A stretch of 64,000 nucleotides of DNA, from positions 124,001 to 188,000 of the forward strand of contig NZ_BMRB01000001.1 of NCBI RefSeq assembly GCF_014648415.1, given 5' to 3'. Each line of letters opens with the position of its first letter. Positions within the stretch are counted from its first letter, which is position 1. The DNA is from Actinokineospora fastidiosa (GTDB lineage Bacteria; Actinomycetota; Actinomycetes; Mycobacteriales; Pseudonocardiaceae). The notes under the pieces were generated by a model that searched no databases, was not told the DNA's origin, and was given only the letters and a program-made list of their open reading frames with translations. This document shows positions 57,701 through 64,000 of this stretch, in pieces. The position numbers and the translations under genes were made by a program.

Positions 57701-59259
57701 GGATCGTCGGGGCGGCGGCGGCGTCCGTGGGGGCGGAGCTGGCCGGAGTCGGGCTGATGGCCACGGCGGGGTGGTTGCTGCTGCGGGCGGCCGAGCGTCC
57801 GCAGCTGGGGGCGTTGGCCATCGCGATCGTGCTGGTGCGCACGCTGGCGCTGGGGCGGGGCGGGCTGCGCTACGGCGAGCGGTTGGCCGGGCATCGCGCG
57901 GTGTTGGAGTACGTGACCGAGCTGCGCGGGCGCATCTACGACGCCGTCGCCCGGCGGCGGGACGCCCTGTCGCACGGCGACGCGCTGAGCCGCCTGGTGT
58001 CCGATGTGGACGCCGTGCAGGACGCGGTCCTGCGGTGCCTGCTGCCGTGGATCACCGCGGCCGTCGTCGGCCTCACCGCGGCGGGGGCGGCGTTCCTGGT
58101 CGATCCGAGAGCGGGCGCGGTCGTGCTGGCCGGGCTCGTCGCGGTGGCCCTCGCCGGGGTCGTGCGCTCCCCCGACACCACCGGTCCCGCATTGCGCGCG
58201 CGGCTCGCGGAGGAGGCCGACGAGCTGATCGGCGGCGCTCCCGAGCTGGCCGTCTTCGGCGCGACCGGCCGCTTCCGGGACCGCGCCGTCGCGACCTCCG
58301 CGCGCATCGCCGCGCTGGACCGCGCCGCGCCGGACGGGGTCGCCTCGGCGTTCGTCGCGGTCGTGGGCGGGGCGACGGCGCTGGCGGCGGGCGTGCTGAC
58401 CGCGCACCGCGGGCTGCCGGTGGCGGCCGCCGTCGTGCTGGGCCTGCTCGGCGTCTTCGAGACGGCCATGCCCGCCGTGGTCGCCGCCCGCCGCTGGCCC
58501 GCCGCCCGCGCCGCGCTCGCCCGCATCCGCGACCTGCTCGCCAACACCCCCGACGAGCCCGCGCCCACGGGCGAGGTCCGGCTCGTCCGCGCCACCGTCG
58601 CGGGCCGGGTGTCCGAGGTCGACCTGGAGGTGCCTGCGGGCCGCAAGATCGCCCTGGTGGGACCCAGCGGCTCCGGCAAGACGACCCTGTTGCGCCTGAT
58701 CGAGGGCAGTGTCCGCCCCACAGGGGGCGCCGCGGTGGCCGCCGACCCGAACGTCGTGCGCGGCGCGTTCGCCGACGACCACGTCTTCACCGCGACCCTG
58801 CGCGACAACGTCCTCCTGGGCGCCGACGCCGAACCGGACGACACCGCGCTGGCCCCCTGGCTGTCCACCCTCCCGGACGGCTGGGCCACCGAGCTGAGCG
58901 CGACCACCCTGTCCGGCGGCCAGCGCGCCCGCCTGCTCCTGGCCCGCGCCCGCACCGCGCGACCGGACGTCCTCCTGCTGGACGAGCCCGTCGAGGGCCT
59001 GGACCCGGCGACGGCGGACGCGCTGCTCGCCGACGTCCTCACCCGCCCGGGCGCGGTGGTCGTCGCCACCCACCGCCTGGGCGCGCTACCGCACGCGGAC
59101 GAGATCCTCGTCCTCGACAACGGCCGTGTCGTGCAGCGCGGACACCATGACGTGCTCGTCGAGCAGGCGGGCTACTACCGCGACCACTGGCTCAGCGAAC
59201 GGGCCCTGGACGAGTTCGCACGTCCCGCATCGGCGGGCGGTCGGCGACCGGGACCGTGA
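57697..59259 (+). CDS. cydC: ABC exporter half, CydC
   Basis: A 520-residue partner of CydD. Helices begin with VGAELAGVGLMATAGWLLLRAAERP. The ATPase part (about 290-500) has GPSGSGKTTLL, the signature LSGGQRARLLLARA and LLLDEPVEGLDPATADALL. It is the last gene of the cydABDC operon. The 3' end overlaps the convergent gpgS by 68 bases. Confidence 0.92.
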   Translation: MRIVGAAAASVGAELAGVGLMATAGWLLLRAAERPQLGALAIAIVLVRTLALGRGGLRYGERLAGHRAVLEYVTELRGRIYDAVARRRDALSHGDALSRLVSDVDAVQDAVLRCLLPWITAAVVGLTAAGAAFLVDPRAGAVVLAGLVAVALAGVVRSPDTTGPALRARLAEEADELIGGAPELAVFGATGRFRDRAVATSARIAALDRAAPDGVASAFVAVVGGATALAAGVLTAHRGLPVAAAVVLGLLGVFETAMPAVVAARRWPAARAALARIRDLLANTPDEPAPTGEVRLVRATVAGRVSEVDLEVPAGRKIALVGPSGSGKTTLLRLIEGSVRPTGGAAVAADPNVVRGAFADDHVFTATLRDNVLLGADAEPDDTALAPWLSTLPDGWATELSATTLSGGQRARLLLARARTARPDVLLLDEPVEGLDPATADALLADVLTRPGAVVVATHRLGALPHADEILVLDNGRVVQRGHHDVLVEQAGYYRDHWLSERALDEFARPASAGGRRPGP

Positions 59260-60121
59260 GGGTGTCCGGCAGCCATTCGCCGCCGACCTGCACGAACTGG
59301 GTGAGCCGATCGGAGGCGACCGGCACGCCGCAGCGGGCGAAGACCGTGCCGAGGATCTGCCTGGCCATCACGCCCAACTGCTGCAGCGAGCGGTTGCGGT
59401 GCTTGCGGACACCGAGGTTGACCTGCGCGATCCCGTCGAGGCCGTAGGCGGTGTGGGCGTCGAGCAGCAGGCCGATCTCCACGCCGTAGCCGCCTGCGAA
59501 GGGCACCGACTCCAGGAACGCCCGGGTGCCCGCGTACTCGCCGCCGAGGGGCTGGATGACCTCGGACAGCTCGGGGCGCAGCGCGGCCAGGACCGGGCGG
59601 GCCAGCAGCTCGGTGACCCGGCCGCCGCCGGTGCCGTGCTCGGCGGACTCCACGCGCAGCGGGCGGCGGTAGAAGCCCTTGACCAGGTGCACGCCCGAGG
59701 CGGTCAGCAGCGGGCCGAGCAGGGCGGGGACGAACGCCGGGTCGGGGTCGACCAGGTCGGAGTCGAGGAAGACGAGCAGGTCGCCGGTGGTGGCGGCCAG
59801 CGACCGCCACAGGACCTCGCCCTTGCCGGGCAGCGGCGGCAGGTCGGGCAGGACGTCGGCGCGGCGCACGACCCGCGCGCCCGCCTCGGCGGCCACCCGC
59901 GCGGTGCTGTCGGTCGAGCCCGAGTCGAGCACCACCAGCTCGTCCACCAGGGTGCCCAGCAGCGGCCGGACCGAGGCCACGACCGCGCCGACGGTGGCCT
60001 CCTCGTCCAGCGCGGGCAGCACGACGCTGACCGTGCGCGCGCCCTTGGCCAGCACGAGCTGCGACACCGTCCACTCCGGACTCTGCCAGGTCCGGTCGGC
60101 GAGCAGGCGCTGGTCGTTCAC
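59192..60121 (-). CDS. gpgS: Glucosyl-3-phosphoglycerate synthase
   Basis: A 309-residue GT-A glycosyltransferase that makes the first precursor of methylglucose lipopolysaccharide. It shows VSVVLPALDEEATVGAVV, the DSGSTDST segment, the metal motif LDSDLVDPDP, VKGFYRRP and GGEYAGTRAFLESVPFAGGYGVE. It matches Rv1208 closely. GTG 60121 overlaps the folP2 stop (GTGA), as in the mycobacterial order folP2-gpgS. Confidence 0.94.
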   Translation of the reverse strand: MNDQRLLADRTWQSPEWTVSQLVLAKGARTVSVVLPALDEEATVGAVVASVRPLLGTLVDELVVLDSGSTDSTARVAAEAGARVVRRADVLPDLPPLPGKGEVLWRSLAATTGDLLVFLDSDLVDPDPAFVPALLGPLLTASGVHLVKGFYRRPLRVESAEHGTGGGRVTELLARPVLAALRPELSEVIQPLGGEYAGTRAFLESVPFAGGYGVEIGLLLDAHTAYGLDGIAQVNLGVRKHRNRSLQQLGVMARQILGTVFARCGVPVASDRLTQFVQVGGEWLPDTLTVPVADRPPMRDVRTRPGPVR

Positions 60122-60987
60122 GCCAGCGCCCGCACGGCCCGGGCGGGCGGCCGTGTCCCGGCGATGCCCGCCACCATGTCCACCACGTGCCGGGTGCGGC
60201 GGACCTCGTGGGCGCGGAAGACCCGCGCGCCCGTCCACGCGGCGACCGCAGTGGCCGCCAGCGTCCCGTCCACCCGCTCGCCCAGCTCCACGCCCAGGGT
60301 CTCGCCGACGAAGTCCTTGTTGGACAGCGCCATCAGCACCGGCCATCCGGTCGCCACCAGCCGGTCGAGGTGGCGCAGCAGGGCGAGGCCGTGCCAGGTG
60401 TTCTTGCCGAAGTCGTGCGTCGGGTCGATCAGCACACCCTCCCTGGGCACGCCGATGGCCACCATCCGCTCGGCCCGCGCGACCAGTTCGTCGACCACCT
60501 CGGCGACGACGTCGTCGTAGCGGACGCGGTGCGGGTCGGTGCGGGGGGCGGCGCCGCCGGTGTGCGAGCAGACGATGCCCACGCCGTGCTCGGCGGCGAC
60601 CTCGGCCAGCCGGGGGTCGGCGCCCGCCCAGGTGTCGTTGATCAGGTCCGCGCCCGCGGCGCACACCGCGGCGCCGACCTCGTGGCGCCAGGTGTCGACG
60701 CTGATGACGACATCCGGGTGCCGGTCGCGGACCGCCTCGACCATCGGCACGACCCGGCGGGCCTCCTCGGCGGCGTCCACCGGCTCCCCGTGCGAGCCCG
60801 CCCGCACCCCGCCGATGTCGACGATGTCCGCGCCGTCGGCGACGGCCTGGTCGACGGCGGCCAGCGCGGCCTCGGCGGCGAAGGTGGCGCCGCGGTCGTA
60901 GAAGGAGTCGCGGGTGCGGTTGACGATCGCCATGACGAGCGCGCGATCCTGGGGGACGGTGCGGGCGCCAAAGCGAAGGACAGTCAC
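60118..60987 (-). CDS. folP2: Dihydropteroate synthase paralogue FolP2
   Basis: A 289-residue TIM-barrel protein of the dihydropteroate synthase family. It has MAIVNRTRDSFYDRGATF, where active enzymes read N-x-TPDSF. ADIVDIGGVRAGS and DLINDTWAGAD follow. These changes are typical of the FolP2 group (Rv1207), which, as far as I recall, does not make dihydropteroate. It is coupled to gpgS, and the persistent pairing hints at a role near polysaccharide synthesis. Its true reaction is not known to me. Confidence 0.9.
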   Translation of the reverse strand: MTVLRFGARTVPQDRALVMAIVNRTRDSFYDRGATFAAEAALAAVDQAVADGADIVDIGGVRAGSHGEPVDAAEEARRVVPMVEAVRDRHPDVVISVDTWRHEVGAAVCAAGADLINDTWAGADPRLAEVAAEHGVGIVCSHTGGAAPRTDPHRVRYDDVVAEVVDELVARAERMVAIGVPREGVLIDPTHDFGKNTWHGLALLRHLDRLVATGWPVLMALSNKDFVGETLGVELGERVDGTLAATAVAAWTGARVFRAHEVRRTRHVVDMVAGIAGTRPPARAVRALA

Positions 60988-61082
60988 GACTCCCCACTTT
61001 ACCGACGTGAGGCAGGTCTCCTCGGGCTCGGTGGGGTCGGGTGCGGGGAACTACAGTTGAACCCGACTGAGGAGGACCAGCC

Positions 61083-61757
61083 GTGTTCTACCGCGCCCTG
61101 CGTTTCTTGCTCTCGTCCCTCACGAGGGTGTTCCTCCGTCCGGTGGTCACCGGCGCGGAGCTGGTGCCCGCGAAAGGACCGGTCATCCTGGCGGTGAACC
61201 ACCTGTCGGTGATCGACAGCTTCCTGGTCCCGATGATGCTCCGCAGGCCGGTCAGCTTCCTGGCCAAGGCCGAGTACTTCCAGGGCGGCTCCCCCCGCAA
61301 GCGCCTCGTCGGCACCCTGTTCCGGGCACTCGGCGCGATCCCCGTCGACCGCGACAACAGCCGCGCGGCCCTGGCGTCGCTGGACGTGGCGGGCGAGGTC
61401 CTGGACCGGGGCGCGGCCTTCGCCATCCACCCCGAGGGCACCCGCTCCCTGGACGGCAAGCTGCACCGCGGCCGCACCGGCGTCGCCCAGCTGGCACTGG
61501 AGCACAAGGCCTGCGTGGTCCCCGTCGGCGTGATCGGCACCGACCGCGTCCTCCCGGCGGGCGCCCGGTTCCCCCGCCGCCACCGCATCGAGATCCGCTT
61601 CGGCGAACCCCTGTACTTCGACCGCTACGACGGCCTCACCAACTCCCTCCCCATCCGCAGGGCGGTAACGGACGAGGTCATGTACGCCATCATGGAGCTG
61701 TCCGGCCAGGAGTACGTCGACTCCTACCACAAGCGCTCCAACGACCCAGCGGCCTGA
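61083..61757 (+). CDS. plsC: 1-acyl-sn-glycerol-3-phosphate acyltransferase (PlsC-like)
   Basis: A 224-residue membrane-associated acyltransferase. The catalytic motif NHLSVIDSF (HX4D), the substrate-binding FHPEGTRS-type motif (here AIHPEGTRSLDG) and VVPVGVIGTDRV are present. It forms phosphatidic acid from lysophosphatidic acid. The GTG start at 61083 follows GAGGAGG. It stands alone, divergent from folP2. Confidence 0.9.
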   Translation: MFYRALRFLLSSLTRVFLRPVVTGAELVPAKGPVILAVNHLSVIDSFLVPMMLRRPVSFLAKAEYFQGGSPRKRLVGTLFRALGAIPVDRDNSRAALASLDVAGEVLDRGAAFAIHPEGTRSLDGKLHRGRTGVAQLALEHKACVVPVGVIGTDRVLPAGARFPRRHRIEIRFGEPLYFDRYDGLTNSLPIRRAVTDEVMYAIMELSGQEYVDSYHKRSNDPAA

Positions 61758-61769
61758 TCACCCACTCAT

Positions 61770-62320
61770 CGCACGCCGGCCAGGTCAGCAAGGCTCGCCG
61801 CAGGTATCCCCTTCGGCGCTGACGTGTAGTTCTGATCAGCCAGGGGAGGCGAACCAGCCCTCCCACGGCGATCAGCAGACCCGTCGCAGCCGACTTGGCG
61901 CGCACGCCGAGGACGGGCCAGCGAGAGTTGCCGCAGGTGAACCGGACCTCTGCCCTACGACCAGCAGACCTGCCGCAGCGACTCCCGGGCGCCGAGGCCG
62001 AATTAACAAGGGGTCGCCACGGGCGTCGCCCGGATGCTGATGGTGCGACCGCTGATCAGCCGGGGGTAGGCGAACCAGCCCTCCCGCGCGACGGCCAGCG
62101 CGTCCGTGGCCGCGCGCGACGAGGCCAGGTCAGCGAGACTGCCGCAGGTGGCACCGGTGCTGACGTGCAGCCCCTGATCAGCCAGGGGAGGCGAACCAGC
62201 CCTCTCGAACAGAGACCAGCAGACCCGCCGCAGCCGACTCCGCGCACGCCGACGACAGGTCGGCGAGGGTCGACGCGGGTGTCGTCCCGGTGCTGGCCGT
62301 GCGGCTTCTGATTCGCCACG
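61770..62320 (-). repeat. Degenerate repeats derived from the 3' end of the DUF6896-like gene
   Basis: A segment of about 120-145 bp recurs four or five times with decay. CTGATCAGCCAGGGGAGGCG lies at 61832, a variant at 62052 and another copy at 62174, each followed by AACCAGCCCTC. Linked motifs GCCAGGTCAGC and CCGCAGGT occur at 61779, 61917 and 62124. The copy at 62174-62320 is the live gene's own end. The copies have frameshifts, for example one base lost near 62165. No other gene is seen in 61758-62177. Confidence 0.75.
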
Positions 62321-62567
62321 GGTCGAACGTCGCTCGGTCGTCCACCAGGTCGATGTCGACCTCGCCGCCGTTCGGCTCGATGAATCGGCAGCCTGCGCCG
62401 TGCATTTGGTACGTCAGGTCGCCGACCTGCCCGGACCTTGGGATCTCCCGCGTCCGGTGGAGTCCTACGAACGCGGCCAGGGAGTCGTGTTCGCGGCTGA
62501 CGCGCTCGTCCACCCGCCGTAAAGCTGCCAGGTAGTCGGCTATCTCCTCGGCGGGCTGCACCGTCAT
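62178..62567 (-). CDS. DUF6896-like small protein
   Basis: A 129-residue protein. The part LTYQMHGAGCRFIEPNGGEVDIDLVD, followed by FDPWRI, resembles DUF6896, a family that I associate with toxin-immunity neighbourhoods. The N-terminal third is helical (AEEIADYLAALRRVDERV). The C-terminus (STLADLSSACAESAAAGLL to GWFASPG) is the segment that is repeated downstream as broken copies. The stop codon lies inside the first repeat boundary. ATG overlaps the stop of the LOG gene (ATGA). No toxin gene is visible, so function is open. Confidence 0.72.
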   Translation of the reverse strand: MTVQPAEEIADYLAALRRVDERVSREHDSLAAFVGLHRTREIPRSGQVGDLTYQMHGAGCRFIEPNGGEVDIDLVDDRATFDPWRIRSRTASTGTTPASTLADLSSACAESAAAGLLVSVREGWFASPG

Positions 62568-63093
62568 CCTGCGCAGGCGTCCAGGGCCTCGTCCACCGAC
62601 CGGGTGACGATCAGGGCGTCCAGGGCTGCCTGGCCGACGAAGCCGCGGCCGGACAGTTCGCGGGTCCACTCCAGCAGGCCTGCCCAGTGGTCGTCGGGAT
62701 CGAGGAGGACCACGGGCTTCTGGTGCATGCCCAGGTAGCGGGAGGTCCACACCTCGAACAGCTCCTCGCAGGTGCCGAGGCCGCCGGGGAGGGCGAGGAA
62801 GGCGTCGGCGCGGTCGTCCATCTCGCGTTTCCGCTCGCGCATGGTGTCGACGACGATGAGCTCGTCGGCCTCCGGGTCGGCCTTCTCCAGGGCGACGAGG
62901 CCCTGGGGGATCACGCCGACGGTCTTGGCCCCGCCCCGGCGGGCCGCGCGGGCCAGGACGCCCATCATCGCCGCGGACGAGCCGCCCCAGACCAGGGACC
63001 AGTCGCGGGCGGCGAGGCCAGCGCCCACGGCGTCGGCGAGGTCGAGGTACGCGCGCGGGACGTTGTCGTTGGAGCCGCAGTAGACGCAGAGGC

Positions 63094-63112
<19 letters not shown>
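62564..63112 (-). CDS. LOG-family protein (nucleotide 5'-monophosphate phosphoribohydrolase type)
   Basis: A 182-residue Rossmann-like protein. It begins LSLCVYCGSNDNVPRAYLDLA and has LVWGGSSAAMMGVLARAA, ERKREMDDRADAFLALPGG and the family motif PGGLGTCEEL. Such enzymes release the base from cytokinin-type nucleotides. Its start overlaps the end of the next LOG gene by 19 bases, so the two are co-translated. Confidence 0.9.
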
Positions 63113-63855
<743 letters not shown>

Positions 63856-63905
63856 CCCGGCGAGTCTAGGGAACGCCCGGCGGGCGCGGCGGCGTCGGAG
63901 CGGGC

Positions 63906-64000
63906 ATGACGACCGACATCGACAAGACCCTGCGGGCCTTCCGGACCAGGATCAGCGCCCTGGAGGAGCGGCGCGCCGTCGAGCGCGCCGCGCTGCCCGC
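63906..64000 (+). CDS. Start of an unidentified protein (truncated by window edge)
   Basis: Begins with ATG at 63906 (MTTDIDKTLRAFRTR), then a highly charged, apparently helical stretch (ALEERRAVERAAL) to the window edge. Only 31 residues are visible. The composition suggests a coiled coil, but no family can be named. It is divergent from the LOG gene at 63855. Confidence 0.5.
   Translation, partial: MTTDIDKTLRAFRTRISALEERRAVERAALP

Noticed and set aside
61895-62311. Plus-strand frame of 138 residues in the repeat region
   Set aside because: Arg/Pro/Gly-rich shadow of the minus-strand repeat units; no ribosome site and no family resemblance.

Overview
This window comes from a high-GC actinobacterium. 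The gene order, the reductive actinobacterial gene set (mrp, sigE-rseA-htrA-tatB, glgC/glgM, DUF3117, gpgS-folP2, LOG proteins) and the codon use suggest the family Pseudonocardiaceae; that family call is an inference from style and synteny, not from a marker gene. Coding sequence is dense, third codon positions are almost always G/C, and many neighbouring genes overlap by four bases (ATGA/GTGA).

Left edge (1-5.3 kb): the 5' part of an LpqY-type trehalose-binding lipoprotein, a YflT-like stress membrane protein, an ECF sigma factor with a coupled membrane protein, an acyl-CoA dehydrogenase, a secreted carboxypeptidase-regulatory-like protein, and a small antisense zinc-ribbon ORF.

Core (5.1-32.8 kb): one leftward operon encoding a hybrid NRPS/PKS pathway. 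In transcription order it is A-PCP-KS; a type II thioesterase fused to a LanB-like (lantibiotic dehydratase glutamylation-type) domain; a second stand-alone LanB-like protein; A-PCP-C-PCP; KS-AT-KR-DH-ACP; a SyrP-like Fe(II)/2-oxoglutarate oxygenase; MbtH; C-A-PCP with an Asp/Asn-like code; a low-complexity Ala/Gly/Thr-rich protein; and C-A(Ser)-PCP-TE fused to an MFS exporter. The LanB-like proteins have no elimination domain and no obvious RiPP precursor nearby. This makes the cluster a candidate for tRNA-dependent chemistry coupled to an assembly line. It is the most interesting part of the window.

Middle (33-41 kb): two consecutive CoA ester lyases, a streptomycin-6-kinase-like phosphotransferase, an ArsR-type regulator, an MgtE-N/CBS protein, a DUF1003 protein, a MarR regulator and the Mrp ATPase. 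Both CoA ester lyases and the acyl-CoA dehydrogenase lie on the same strand on either side of the cluster, which suggests the cluster was inserted between them.

Right part (41-64 kb): a conserved block matching the Mycobacterium tuberculosis Rv1205-Rv1235 order as I know it: tatB, htrA, rseA, sigE, O-methyltransferase, glgC, glgM, DUF3117, tagA, a DivIVA-like membrane protein, gpgS, folP2 and LOG proteins. It is interleaved with GtrA, PepA, PaaX/enoyl-CoA hydratase, a PadR-regulated cydABDC operon, PlsC and a DUF6896-like gene followed by degenerate copies of its own 3' end. A large imperfect hairpin element and a low-complexity repeat tract separate rseA from htrA.

All assignments come from reading translations and motifs by eye. 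Substrate codes, promoters and operators are manual calls without a computed alignment.
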